A stretch of 64,000 nucleotides of DNA from Dasypus novemcinctus (taxonomy: Eukaryota > Chordata > Mammalia > Cingulata > Dasypodidae). The stretch spans positions 12,924,739 through 12,988,738 of the forward strand of contig NC_080701.1 in NCBI RefSeq assembly GCF_030445035.2, written 5' to 3'. Made by a program: the position numbers and the translations under genes. Positions 21,518 through 33,674 of this stretch are shown piece after piece (positions within the stretch are counted from its first letter, which is position 1; every line of letters begins with the position of its first letter). The notes under the pieces were generated by a model. It did not search any database and had not been told where the DNA came from. It worked only from the letters and a program-made list of their open reading frames with translations.

Positions 21518-22890
21518 GCTTGAAAAAAACCTTGCCCAGTTTTGATCCCTTCAAGACTTTGCCACAGCCTCCATCACACATCTGTTTTCCTCGAAGAAAA
21601 AAAATATAATAAAAATGTTTTACTCTTTTACACTGTATAATTGTAAGAAATAGTGTGTTATTTGTGAATGCATGGTTTGACATACATTTCTGTACAGTTT
21701 GGAGATATTTTCAAACGAAACATAAAAGAAGTCAATAACAAAACCAAGAGACTGAGTATTTTAATACCAAACATTTTAAGTATGACAAGATGATCTTACA
21801 CTGGGTTGGATCACAGATTTTATGCTTGATCTTTGAATGCTTGTAATTAAAAATACCTATTTTTTCCCCTTTAAAATAAGCTGCATGTTTGAGGCATGTT
21901 TTTAAATATTATCAAGATTTCCAGAACTGTGTTGTAAATGTATCGAAATCTGTTTTGCTGGCTTGCGCCAGGATAAATTTAAAAACATGGTGCACATTAG
22001 AAACAGAACTGTGTTATCTGCGGAATTAGCTTTATAATCCCAGTTCTAAGAGGATATCCCTGCAAGACAATCAAAAGCCTACAGAAATGTCTAATTTAGC
22101 GGCACTTTCACGACTGGGCAAAGAGAACGTGGGTTGCTAGAAATTCCTCACTGGAGGAGGTGTGCCCTTAGAAAGCCCTGGCAGCTCCAGATGGGACTGT
22201 GCCAAATTGTGTGCCAAGTGCTGGTTTTTGTGGTTTTATTTTTCTCTTTTATAATAGCACGTTCTTGTGTGTTTGTAACTCACTTGCTGCTTAACTCACA
22301 TTCCTTAAGCCATCCTCTCCCCTGGCACTCCCCCCAGTCAAAGTACAGGGTCCGTTTCATGATAAGGAGAAGCCCTGGCTCCACGGGCCAGCCCCCTCCC
22401 CGCGTTGCCTTCCGCTGTGGCTGCCGCGGCGGCTCAGGGCTCCGCGGGGGTTCGGCAAACATCGTGTGGGCTGAGCCAGCGTTAATGAGTCTTAGCAGCA
22501 CCATGAAAATGAGCCATTTAAAGCCTTCTCGAAACTCTTGTTTTCACGTTGGGAGCCTGCCTACCCCACCAGCTCAGGACAGGAGGCAGCCACTTCAAGA
22601 GGCAGCCAAAAAGGCAATCTTGTTTTGTAAGTTTCCCTCTAAAATAAGCTGCCGTGCCTCCCTCTTGTAGAAGGGCCATGTGTGAAGCTGCATCGACCTG
22701 TCTAAGCGTTTTCTACTGCTGATGCGGCAACACATCACCCATCTTTCTTATCGACCTGCGCGCGTGTGTGAAGACTTCGATGTTCTAATAAGTTTTGGTT
22801 GGTTGCATCTTTTAATGTTTGTTTCATTATTTTCCATTTGAAATAAAGATGTCAAAAGGCTTTTAAATAAAGATCATGGAGAAAAAACAA
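21518..22890 (+). other. RBPMS: Candidate RBPMS terminal 3'-UTR exon
   Basis: A good acceptor, GTGTCTTTCTGTTTCAG, ends at 21517. The following 1.35 kb is AT-rich, repeat-free and non-coding. It contains AATAAA at 21608-21613 and two more at 22842-22847 and 22866-22871. The MRWLPPS exon needs a downstream non-coding exon because it ends in a GTAAGT donor, and this is the best candidate before GTF2E2. The assignment is inference; no transcript evidence is available here. Confidence 0.4.
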
Positions 22891-23529
22891 AGCAATCAAA
22901 AAAAACAAGGGCCGGGGTGGGGGGCTTTTCTTACCATAGCTAAGGGGGAAAGGACGCTTAGCGGCTTGAGGACAACTGCGACATTCGCTCCAGTGTTTAA
23001 GGACCTCGACGCCTGCAGGGCCACTCGGCTCTTGGAGAGACTTCTGTTGCTAAGGAAATCAGAGCAACTTCCACAAGGTCTAATATGCTTTTATAAACTG
23101 TTTAAAGGTACTTTTCTATTGTCATTTTTAAAAATAAAGTGCTTATTCCAGCTGTCACACGATTGCCTGGCAGATTCCTTTTTGTGAGAATTGTTAAGTG
23201 CATCCCGCGCTGCAGACCAGGGACCAGCAGATTTCCCCCCATTTCAGACCTTGGCAAAGCTAAGCACTGACCACTGAGCCGGCACAGAGAGACCCGAGAG
23301 GAGGCGCTGGAGGGGGTAGAGCCAGCGGGCCCCGGCCAGCGCTCCGCTACGGGCACGGCACTTCCCTGGCCTCGTGGGAGATGCACACGCCTCTCTTCTT
23401 TGACGCCTTTTACTGCTCTTGGCTGATGACCACATCCACCTCAGCCCACACGGCTTTAGTGCAAGATTATCTTACATCTATTAAAATGTCACTTATGATT
23501 TTCTGCTGACTTAAAGGAAAGGCATTTAA
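22891..23529 (+). other. Intergenic DNA, nothing recognised
   Basis: Unique-looking sequence just past the proposed RBPMS end. A moderately GC-rich patch at 23.2-23.4 kb contains no feature that I can name. Confidence 0.4.
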
Positions 23530-23717
23530 GGGAGCAGATGGAGCTCCGTGGTTGAGCGCCTGCGTCCCACGTATAAGGTCCGGGTTTCAATCCCAGGTAC
23601 CTCCTAAAAACAAAACAAAAACTCACTGGGGAGCGGGATGAGCTCAAGTAGTTGAGCATCTGCTTCCCACGTACAAGGTCCTGGGTTCAATCCCAGGTAC
23701 CTCCTTAAAAGAAAGAG
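23530..23717 (+). repeat. Two tRNA-like SINE heads in tandem
   Basis: Two head-only DAS-type monomers lie head to tail. The first starts GGGAGCAGATGGAGCTCCGT at 23530 and has GTTTCAATCCC; the second starts GGGGAGCGGGATGAGCTCAA at 23628 and has GGTTCAATCCC. Each ends with CCAGGTACCTCC and a short A-rich tail. The first tail is ACAAAACAAAAACTCACT. They may be one dimeric insertion or two independent ones. Confidence 0.85.
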
Positions 23718-26700
23718 ACACATTTTAAGAAGTACTAAACTAGGAAGTGATAGCCAAGACAAGTGTTTTGGAAACACCCTCCTCTACCCCTCTGCCCCAG
23801 AAAGGAGTAGAAGAACCAGTACTTAATTTCAGGTAATAGCAAACCACCAGCACCCATGCTGAGGCCCGCTGGGCACGGCCATTGGTTCTGTGGTTCGGCG
23901 CCCACAGCCCTTCCTCCGAGGACCATCCGCCAAGAGCAGGTCTGCGACCCCGGAACCTGGGGAGCCCTGGGAAACCAGCGAGAGCCTCGCGCAGCCTCTC
24001 CCAGGTCCTCACCCTCACCCAGCACGGCTCCGGGGCAGGCTTGCTCATGTGGCTTTGCCGTCAGCCCTTCAGGGCACAGAGGTTTGGCAAATGGCCTGTG
24101 ACTGGGGACGGCTGGTCCTCCAGGGGCTCCAGCGCCTCTCCAGGCCTGCCGCGGTACGGGCCGCCTGACTTGTACTCACTTCCGGACGATTTTTCACGAG
24201 GAGCCTTGGGATGGATGAAAGAGTGCCCCTACGCTGGTGGTCACTAGTGCTGTGTAAGTGACAAGTCCGGGTGGAATCTACCAACCCAGTGTGAATGCTC
24301 ACGGACTAGCTGATCACCAACATCACTGCTGCTGCTGCAAAACAGGCCTTTTCTATTCCTGTTGAGCAGAAATGCAGGAGGGTGTATCTTTGGAATCAAG
24401 AACTTGGACTAAGAAGGCAGGCATGCTTGAGCCTCTTGCTTGCATGTGGAATGTGCCAGTTCTAGGTGCCAGAAGATGCTAACTAAGCTTTCTTTTTGGT
24501 TCGTTGCTGCGTGACCCCTCCCTTGGGAGAGCAGTGTCACTATGAACACAAGACTGACGCAGCTACATAACTGGCACCCGAAATTAAATCCTGTACTTTC
24601 TACTTCTGTGACAAAATCAAGTATTAAAGGTATTAGGAAAGAGTCATGAAAATTCACAAAATGCAGTTTGCACCTCTAGCTCATCTAGGTCTCCTTCACC
24701 AGACCCAGGGCCTGCATGCATGTTGCACTTCCTTGCTATAAATACCACCTGTCCCCGAGGTTCCCCAGGCCACCACCACCGGGTATTGTGGGGTTCTGAG
24801 CATTGTGTGCCGTAAGGAACATTCTTGAGAATGATGGAGGCTTGGCTAAAATCCCTAAATTCTATACCCCAATACACAATTTTTGGTGTCTGTGACAGGG
24901 TGGCTACAGTAACCTACTTGCTGAGTATTTTGGGGAAGAAATGCTTACTGCTAGGAATATGTGCAAATTTCTCCTGTATTCCTTATCATTAGGGATGAAA
25001 AAAGAATCCTGAGAACTTATGAAAAGAACACACCCAGTATTAAGAGAATTGGCATCTGGCCGCTCTCTTACTTTCCAACTCTTAACTCATTGACACACCC
25101 TCTCATGACATAAAATGGCTTCACAACATTTAGAAGGCAGATAAGAGACTACTGGTGAGTTGTTATCTGAAGTACTAGTTGCCAAAACTAAGCTAAAACC
25201 CTAATGAGTGACACCGAAAAACTGCCTATTTAAGGCCCCAAATTACTAAAAAATTTTAATTGCCACAGTAAAGCTTCTATTTGCTGCTGCTGCAGAATAT
25301 TCCAGATGATGCTAAAATACTATCAATTCTTCCCTAAACTGGCCAGGCTCTGTAACTGCCCTAAGTCCCAAAAGGTACCAATATGCTGAAAGAATTCTTT
25401 TGTTTTCTTCTTGTCCTCCTGGCTCTACAGTGACGCTCAGGAGTTCTATTTTACTGCTTCTTACTGTTTTACTTTTTACTGTTTATTTTACATCAGGAAC
25501 TCAAACCACACTGATTCCTGCAATATGGGGAGAGGGTGGGGGGAGAGAACAGACCTCTTCTTACAGTAACATAAAGACCAAACAGTGAGGCCTGTTTCTT
25601 CCTTGCTTACACACATCTTTCCTGTGTGGCGTTCTGAGGAGACAAGGAAATACGAGGCCCTTTGATTCCCTTTATCCACTTGGGAAATAAAAAGGAACTC
25701 TGACTATGCAAATTCACACTATAGTAACTTAAAACGAGATGCTTAAATTCAACCCAAACTTTTGGGCAAAACGAGGGCTAAATGCAGAGAATTCATGCTG
25801 AAGTTAAAATGTTACCTGGGCAAAGCAGCCCTTATCCCATTGGTGTGAGGGGTTTGTCCAGCAAGTTGAAAAGGCGAAGCAGGGAAAGGACCGCTATAAA
25901 AATCAAGTACAAGACCAGGCTATCGTGTACGGCACTGGATGTCCTTGGAAGGACAGCCCTGCAGAGTTCTGGCCTGCTGACTCCTAAGAATGCGCAAAGC
26001 CCGGCCGGGCTTCAGCCTCCAGCTGATGGACACATTTGAGGTGGACTGCTAACCACTCGGAATTACACCCAGAAGAGCCACTGGCTTCTCACCAGGGCTT
26101 GGGGCACAGGACTGTGCTGGCTCCCCTCCAAACCAGGGGCACTGCCTACTAGCAACACGGCCCTAAGCCACCCAAGGAGACCCTGTGAGGTAATGTGTCG
26201 ATCTGCCCGACAATAACAAACCGTATTTACTTTTTTCTCATTGTACACCTTTTCTTTTATTCTTCTAGTCTTTTTTTATGTATACATTTTTTTAAATTGT
26301 AGCATTCTTCATATGCAATTCTGCATACTACTTATTTCATTTAACACTATAGACATTTTCACGTTATGTCATCTGTATAAACTTTTTAAAGGCTGAGAAT
26401 TGACTTTTGCTTTCTTTGGATGGGCAGCTAAGGATTTCCCGTTATTTTGTAGTAATGTACAAATGATGTTATACATCATTTCACATGAAGATTTTTTTCC
26501 TGTTTTTAGGATTATTTTGTTAGGAAAGCGACCCTGAGATGGAATTAAAAGGTTGGAGAAGTTTTTCTTTCAATGTGGAAGACAGACTGATTCTCATCTG
26601 CAGTATCCTGACCAGAAATGAGTCAGTGACAAAGCAGCTCTAACAGTTAGGCCCTTCTGTACTTCTGCTGTGCATCTTCCCTATTATCTTGGCAAGACTG

Positions 26701-28589
26701 AGGTGTCTAACGGAGTTGGGTGGTGTTTGTTTTCATCAAAGTAAGAAGTCCACATAGTTTAAGAAATCAAGAACTTCAAGGCTCATGATGAAAAGCAGTG
26801 ACACCCTGCCCTGGCCTCCTCTTAATATTTCTTGGGGATATTATGAAATGATATCCTTACCATGCTATTTCTTTTATTCATAAACTTTGTGCACCAACCA
26901 TAGTTATTTATGAAGGAAAACGTGCCTTCAAAAAAAAAGAAAGAAAGAAACTGTCCAGGAGGAAAGTCAGCAGCACAAAACCAGGCCAACTCTAGCTCTG
27001 CACTTCCCACGTGTTTCGCCAACACTCCCCCCAGGACAGGGACAGTTGCTCCCAGGTCCAGTCCGTTTGGCAGGTGGTTTCCTGTACTTGACGACTTGGA
27101 GCCTCCATCCCTCTCACTCCCACAGAACGCCTGTTACCATTCCTCAGGACCACCCCACAAAATGCCCCCTGGGAAATGCCTACCTCACAGGAAGCCCAGA
27201 GGACAGCAACACCGGTGCCAACAGGCCATCACGCGTCCCACCCTGGCACTCCAGCCTCACTACACAGAAGGCAGGGCTAGGCTCAGCTTAAGGATGGTCA
27301 ATCAAACTTCAGAAAAGGCAAAATCAGCTTCCCCACAGATGAATCACCTACAAATAGAAACTTGGCTAGGGGTAGGGGAAACCTGGGGGGAGTTTTACCT
27401 TTTATGCCTCAGAGAAAACTGCCATTAGCTGATAAGAATGGGGACTTTATATAAATTCAAGTACCCTGTTCCCATACTATCATTCAGGATATGTTTTTGC
27501 TGCTAATGATTTCAAAAGAAATCAAGAGAACAGAGTACTGGCATTGCCCTCCCTATAACGCTGGGCCTGGAAATAATGGGATGGCCCTGCACTGCCTTTT
27601 CACTACCGCTCTAGGTCAACAGGCATCAAGGGCTGCTCGTCCCCTGGCTCCCATCACCATCTGCTGCTCTTAGAAGAGGTGACAGCAGCAGCCAAATGTT
27701 CCTTTTTTTACACTTGGTCTAGGCTTAACTACATTTCTCTTAGCTGCCCCCTAAAAGCCTCAAGTGATTGTTATGAATTATAGATCAAATGCACTACAGA
27801 CTTGTCTTAGCCTTTTAGCTCACTCAGCCATGCCCATTCCCACTGCTTCTAAATGGCCAGCAGATCCAAGAGAAATGGGCAGAGGCGAGGACACAACTTC
27901 AACTTCAACTTGGAATGTCTGGTGCTTATGTTTTTAGACACCCAGAGAAATGGTAAGACTATTCTTTTTATTATGATCTTCAGACACAACTGGGCTCCTA
28001 TCACGATTTCTACAAAGACTATATCTTCCCCTCACATCACCAGAAGACCCAATTCTGCTACCCCAAATGTAACAAAGCGTTCAGGGCTTAGCAAGAGAAA
28101 ACACAAGCTAATAGGGTAAAGCTATAGAATTTTAGAGTTTGGCAGTTTAGCAAGACAGTTCATTTCTTTACATCTCAAATTTCTTCATTTCTGAAACGAG
28201 TTTTAGGCAAGGTAACTGAAATCAATTACCAGGCCTGTCCACAAAGTACTGATGAGTTACAGGCTTAGCTAGAAATCACTGATACAACTGGCAGTAAAGC
28301 ATCTTATCTAAGAAGGCTGTGAGGGAGACCTTGATATCTGTTTCCTTGCAAAACAAGATTAAGTGTTTGAGGTGTCCAAAACGCATTTCCAAACCTAGCG
28401 CACAAAAGAGGACAGTGTGTGCAGACCACAATAATTAGGCAACCGCACAGAGAGAGGCTAGCTCTCAATTTCAGCAGGAAAATTAGGTTTCCTGCATCTA
28501 TATAATGATAGAGCAATCATAATTATTTGTTAATTCTTAGCCCTTAGGTAAGCTATACTAGGTTTTTCTAGCAGTATACCATTGCTTAC
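23718..28589. other. Intergenic spacer between RBPMS and GTF2E2
   Basis: About 4.9 kb of mostly AT-rich DNA. I find no exon, RNA gene or DAS SINE. A stretch at 26.23-26.56 kb looks like an old LINE remnant. The short frames here have no recognisable homology. Confidence 0.5.
26230..26565 (-). repeat. Probable old LINE 3' remnant
   Basis: Words such as TCATTTAACACTATAGACAT, TTTGTAGTAATGTACAAATG and CCCTGAGATGGAATTAAAAG follow the order seen in ancient LINE 3' ends read antisense ('...aatgctgc...gattatttcc...agaagtggaattgctgggtc'). It is too diverged to name the subfamily. Confidence 0.35.
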
Positions 28590-29490
28590 AAGGGAAGCTT
28601 GATAATATTAAGTACTGATTTCTCATCAGAAACCACAGAGGCGAGAAGGCAGTGATAGGACATATTTAAGGTGCTGAAAGAGAAAAACTGCCAGCCAAGA
28701 ATTCTGTATCCAGTAAAATTTTCCTTCAGAAATGAGGGAGAGGGTTGAGTACCTGCTTCCCATGTACAACACCCTGGGTTCCATCCCTGCTACCTCCCCT
28801 GCAAAAAAAATTTTTTTTAAATGAGGGAAAGATTACAATATTCACAGATAAATAGAAATGGGAAGAATTCATAAACAAGAGGCCCACCCTACAAGAAATA
28901 CTGAAGGGAGTTCTGCAGGATTGAAAGAAGACAGGTGAGAGGTGTGGAGGGGAGTATAGAAATAAAGATTATTAGTAAAGGTAATTAAAAGGGTAAATAG
29001 AGAGACAGAAATAGGATATGATATATAAAAGCCTAAGGATAAAACAGCTTAAGTAATAAGTACTGCCTTTTCAGACATGACATGGAATCTTAATGGATTA
29101 ATCTCCCCAATTAAGTGACACAGATTGGCAGAATGGATAAAAAAATAAATGATCCATCTATATGCTCTCTCCAAAAGACTCTCTTTACACCCAAGGACAC
29201 AAATAGGCTGCAAGTGAAAGGCTGGAAAATGAAATTCCATGTAAACAGTAACCAAAACAGAGCTGGGGTAGCTATATTACAAAATTAGACTTTAAACGCA
29301 AAACTGTTGTAAGAGACAGAGAAGGGCACTATATATTAACAAAAGGGCAACCCTCCATTAAGAAAGAACAATCATAAATATTTATGTATCTAAGCAAGGT
29401 GCCCAAAGTCCATGAGGCAAACACTGGCAAACTGAGAGGAGACACAGGCCTCTCTCCAGCAACAGCGAGGCGCTTCAACACGCCTCTCTC
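28590..29490 (+). repeat. LINE-1 fragment: ORF1 end to start of ORF2
   Basis: Carries the L1M-type sequence for the end of ORF1 and the inter-ORF region (AAGAATTCTGTATCCAGTAA; CTACAAGAAATACTGAAGGG). It then enters ORF2 endonuclease-domain sequence (GATTGGCAGAATGGATAAAA and, translated, a KDTLFTPKDTNRLQVKGWKM-like run). Stops and frameshifts break it, so it is dead. A head-only SINE at 28740-28818 sits inside it. Homology fades near 29.49 kb. Confidence 0.85.
28740..28818 (+). repeat. Head-only DAS-type SINE in LINE-1
   Basis: A truncated tRNA-like head (GAGGGTTGAGTACCTGCTTC, then GGTTCCATCCC as B box and an A/T tail). It is flanked by AAATGAGGGA at 28730-28739 and 28819-28828, a perfect 10-bp duplication of the LINE-1 target. 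Confidence 0.85.
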
Positions 29491-29808
29491 AGGAAAAGGG
29501 GTGTTCCGTCACAGATGCTGTCATCACCACAGAGCTTTCCCATCCGTCGCCACAGCTCTTAAGAACCCACACGTCTGGCAGTGGCGCTCCTGAGCGGGGC
29601 GGGGCGGGGCAGGGTGCGAGGGACTCTCCAGCAGAAGAGCGCCAGGGCCCAGCCGTGTGAGGGCGGGACGTGGTAAGTGGGTGCTGAGGGGGCAAGATGA
29701 CTATCCACCGTGAGCAAGACGGCACCAGACCATGCCTGACTCCAAAAGGCTCAATGATAATGCCTTATCCTTTTAAAAGAAAACATTCAAAGTTACATTT
29801 AGTGTCTC

Positions 29809-30373
29809 TTTATTGCTTTAACTTGCTAACAAAGGGCACAACTTTGTGTTCTGATTGTGAAATCCCTGTGACCAGCAATACGGTGCCAATTAGTCTTCAA
29901 TAACATCCCAAACGCGCACCTTTGTAGAAGTGAGAGACTGAAGCTGCTTACTGCCATTTCCAAGAATAAAGAAACAAACTGAATTCACTAACATCTTAAA
30001 AATCCTTCTACAGTGATTTTATTATAAATATGTTCTTTTGGAATAAACAAATACTGCATTCAAAACTATCCGCGAACTGCTCTAAAGTAACAAGAGAGAA
30101 AAAATGGAACCATTCAGGGCAGAGTTAAATATCAGACACCCGCAAGCCACGCAAGGCGCCTTTCCCCCAAGAAACAGCAGAAGGTAACAGCGAATACCCC
30201 GCAGGTCACAGTTCTCACTGGCCTATTCCATTAAAATAAACTCTGAGTTTGGTCATTATGTAAACTGGAACCGTTCCTCAACTCAGTCCTAAGAAGTCCA
30301 ACGGAAAGACAGTCTTCAGATTCCCAGGATGGATGAGAAAGCTGTTGATTGTGTATTTTTAACCCTCGACTTG
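29809..30373 (-). other. GTF2E2: GTF2E2 3' UTR with candidate poly(A) signal
   Basis: Downstream of the GTF2E2 stop, on the minus strand, the sequence is repeat-free and AT-rich. AATAAA appears on the minus strand at 30018-30023 (359 bases 3' of the stop region) and at 29809-29814 (about 560 bases). Either could serve; the more distal one is in a typical GCAATAAAGAG setting. The boundary is inferred. Confidence 0.5.
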
Positions 30374-30490
30374 TTATTTGCCAGGAGCAATGTCTGAGTA
30401 ATCCTTCAGCACTCCAGCCAAGTGCTCGTTATGAGTCTTAAATCGTCGCTTTTTCTGTGAAGCAGGCTTTTTCTTTCTCTGAATAGGGGC
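30374..30490 (-). CDS. GTF2E2: GTF2E2 last coding exon (TFIIE beta C terminus)
   Basis: Encodes the last 38 residues of general transcription factor IIE subunit 2, which recruits and stimulates TFIIH at RNA polymerase II promoters. The exon reads [20 protein letters not shown], continues [14 protein letters not shown] and ends APGK before TAA (30374-30376). The Lys/Arg-rich stretch is the basic C-terminal region of TFIIE beta that contacts DNA and other basal factors. The acceptor TTTAG abuts 30490 and the phase is 0, matching the donor of the previous exon. By memory the human protein ends ...DITSSK, so the last four residues differ while the rest is nearly identical. Confidence 0.96.
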   Translation of the reverse strand, partial: APIQRKKKPASQKKRRFKTHNEHLAGVLKDYSDIAPGK

Positions 30491-31343
30491 CTAAAGGAAA
30501 AGGGAAAAACAATGAACGAGGAACAGGAACAGGACGGTTAGGATTTATTGAACACGCCCAGAAACGAGCAGCAAGGGTACAAGGTTTTCCGCATTTTGGG
30601 TTATTGTAGCCCCGCATCATATAGCACCCCCTCGAGCACAAACACACACACCCAGAGAACCACCAAGAAGGCAGGCTGCACAGGCTAGCGGCTGGCAAGG
30701 GGGAGCAGGAGAGCGCCCAGCGGCTCCAGCCTGGGGTGTCACGAGTTATTCCTCATGCCCAGCTTTGTTCTTAGACTACAGATTGGCTGGTACAGGGCAA
30801 TTTGCAAATCCTCATTCCATCACTAGTCCTTTCTACATGCAGGGGGTAGGGGCTAAAAAGACAGTAATGCCTGGTTTCTAGGGGACCTGAAAATCAAAAG
30901 GGCAATTCAGTGTGATCTGGGCTAGGGCAGAGCCAGGCGCTGAGTACCAAGGAGCTTGCAGAACTCCTCATGGAACGAGAGGGAACACGATTAAGGTCAT
31001 GCAGGCCAAGCAGGTTCCTTCTAGAAAGCGGGAGAAGCTCATGCAGGCCAAAGCAGGTTCCTTCTAGAAAGCGGGAGAAGCTCATGCAAGAGTGAACAAC
31101 GTGGGGGAACTACAAACACTTCAGTGTGGTGGGGCTTAGAGCAGGGGCTGCAGAGGTGTCAGCAGAGAGGGCAGGAGCCCCAGTGGCCGCCATCCATCAG
31201 ACACCATCTGGTTTGCATCCAGCCAAGCCCAGTGGACTAGGAGGCTGCGAAAACACTGGGCATGTGCTCTTCAGAGAGCAGAGCAGGAAGCAGTTAAGAG
31301 CTCAGAGAACACAGGGTGACATTTTTTTCTACAGATTACATAC
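30491..31343 (-). other. GTF2E2: GTF2E2 last intron
   Basis: 853-base intron with GTATGT donor at 31343 downward and TTTAG acceptor at 30491-30493. It holds a 42/43-bp tandem duplication (30998-31087) and no other recognised feature. Confidence 0.85.
30998..31087. repeat. Tandem duplication, 42/43-bp unit
   Basis: A unit that starts CATGCAGGCC and ends GGGAGAAGCT occurs at 30998 and again at 31040, almost perfectly, with one extra A in the second copy. A third start (CATGCAAG) follows at 31083. It looks like a recent slippage or unequal-exchange event. Confidence 0.9.
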
Positions 31344-31459
31344 CACTTTCTTTGGTCCGGATTCCTGCATGGAAGAAATACCCTGTCGTTTCAGATACTC
31401 TTCAATTTTCTCCTCATCCATGGAGTCCACAGTGACACTTCTCCAAAGTTTCTGAAATT
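31344..31459 (-). CDS. GTF2E2: GTF2E2 penultimate coding exon
   Basis: 116-base exon. After the split Glu codon it reads [20 protein letters not shown] and then [18 protein letters not shown]. It is a conserved acidic/helical segment that follows the second winged-helix domain of TFIIE beta and links it to the basic tail. The acceptor GGCCCAG ends at 31460 and the donor is GTATGT, giving phase 2 to 0. Residues agree with the human protein as I recall it. Confidence 0.96.
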
Positions 31460-32111
31460 CTGGGCCAACAAGACAGTGATTATTTTATGAGAGATGTTTA
31501 CACACTAAAGCTCCTCAGTGACTAAAATCCAGGCTTCAACAGTATCTCCAGAGTCTACATCAGCACATTTGAGATTTCATTATAAAAACAAAAGAAATAA
31601 GACAAGCACATTCAAACGCTGGGCACTAAGTCGCAGAAGGGCCCAGGACCACACACCGTCAGGGCTCCAGGCCGCATCAGGAGTGATCTATTTTCAGAGA
31701 GTGGTAAATGAAGGAGGAGGGGCTCTAGCCCTCCGTGCTCTCCTGGAGAAGGGAAGCAGCTGACGCTCCATACAGGCCAAAAGTCAGTCCTCTCCATTGT
31801 GGACAAATAGTTCAAATTCCTGCTCATCTCCAAGTTCATTGAAACCCCATTTCCTCTCCCTCGATAATATGCAACATAGAGGGAGATGGGGGACCAAAGT
31901 TTTATATGGGAGTGAGGTGTCCATATGAAACTGTTTATTTGCACGAGAGATTTTTTAAATCCCCCAAATAACTTAAGACGGCAGGGATGGGTCATAAAAG
32001 AGAAGGGGGAAGAGGAGCAGATTAGGATAGAAAATCTATCACACATAACCCTACAGAACAAAGGAGAAAGGTCTATTTTCCAGCATACATTTCATCCTCA
32101 GAGACACGCGG

Positions 32112-32420
32112 CCAGTGAAACATTTTTCTCTTTAGGGGTGGGGGCTAGGGGGGTAGGTACTGATTGAACCCAGGACCTCCTAAGTGCAAAGCAGAGCCCA
32201 AGCAAGGAGCTACACCTGCTCCCAACATCATTTTTTTCCCTATCTGATCACACCATCGTCTTTTTGGTGCGTCACTTCGCCGCATAGGAGCCTGTGCCTC
32301 TCCACGCCACACAGGTCTGGAACTCCTTTTTTCTTTTTTTACGACGAGGTCCCAGGAGTCAAACTCAGGTCTTCCACATGGTAAACAGGAGCTCAACTGC
32401 TTGAACCACAGCCACTTCCC
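32112..32420 (-). repeat. Two antisense DAS-type SINE fragments
   Basis: At 32112-32222 and 32335-32420 the plus strand shows reversed SINE heads: GATTGAACCCAGGACCTCCT with ...AAGGAGCTACACCTGCTCCC, and GAGTCAAACTCAGGTCTTCC with ...TGCTTGAACCACAGCCACTT. The 110 bases between them (TCACTTCGCCGCATAGGAGC etc.) look like SINE body. The whole may be one dimeric copy or two nested ones. Confidence 0.7.
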
Positions 32421-33070
32421 CCGACATCACCATTTTTGCATCCAAAAGAGATCACAACTGGGACATGTCCAAAGTGAAAATAATTTGCACCTTAAATTCT
32501 ACTACTAAGGCCCAAATAACTGGGTTTCACTTCATTATCAAGCAAATAATCCCAAACACAAAAAAATTTCTTGTGATGCCAAAATTCTGAGACTTTGGAA
32601 CACAAAATAAAGCAAGTTTTCTGAGAACTCTGAGGTGGTTAGTCCAGGCCCCTTCTTCACACCAGCCGCCCCCCACCCTCCTCACTGAGCCCCTTCCTAG
32701 CTCCCGGTTCCCTGGAACGCCTTCTCAAGGCTGTGACTGCGCCCCCCTCACACCATGGCCATTAAGTTTCAGGTATGCTGTCAGCACATACGAACTGTGA
32801 GTAACAGGTACCCACTACTGTGCTCGACCAGATTTCCCCCCGCTTCCCTCTTCTCCTCTTCCTTCCTTTCTTATTTCAATACACAGTACATGAAGCAAAT
32901 GATGTCCAAAAGTTGGACTCTGGTGATGCTTAGGAAATCTGTTTACTGCCACACACTGAGAAGTTCTTTAATGCTAGTGACCAAATGCAAATGACAAAGA
33001 ATTCAATTTGGGCACAAGGTTTTTTAAACACAAAATATCTCTATATAAAATTCTGAAATTTCCATAGACA

Positions 33071-33409
33071 GGGAAGTGGATGCGGTTCAAGTGACTGAGC
33101 TCCCACCTATCACATGGGAAGTCCCGGGATCGGTTCCCGGGGCCTCCTAGAGAAGGCGAGCTGGTGTGACCAGGAGGAGCAGTGAGCTGGCACAGCAAGA
33201 TGGTGCAACAAGGAGACAGAGAGGAAAGGTACTGACAGATACAACAAACCAGGGAGTTAAGGTGGCTTAAGTGATTGAGGGCCTTTCTCCCACATGGAAG
33301 GTCCTTGGGTTCGGTTCCCAAGCAGACACAGAGAACACATAGCAAATGGACAGAGATCAGACAGCAACCACAAACAATGGTTGGGATAAAATAAATCTTA
33401 AAGAAAAAT
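33071..33409 (+). repeat. DAS-type SINE, dimeric class
   Basis: Starts GGGAAGTGGATGCGGTTCAA with GATCGGTTCCCGGGGCCTCC in the head. A body with CAGCAAGATGGTGCAACAAG follows, then a second head-like half (AGGTGGCTTAAGTGATTGAG ... GGTTCGGTTCCC), and the tail is GATAAAATAAATCTTAAAG. It is the same class as the copies at 40136 and 52660. Confidence 0.88.
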
Positions 33410-33674
33410 ATTTTTCCATATACATATTGAGGGCTCTTTCTTCTATATGTGCACTGAACTTTCACCTGCATATATTATAGAAATTATTTCACTGGGTGAC
33501 CACTGTTCACATGACTTACCCTATCTCCGGTGGCAAGCAGGGAGCGCTGCATTTGCTCAGCTCCCGCTGCAGCAGGCACTGGACCAGGCACACCACAGGG
33601 CTTCATAACCTGACTACTGAATATATGGAAGGCTCTTGTCTTCTACTGTCCAGGCACCAGAGGGTGTCTGTTTG

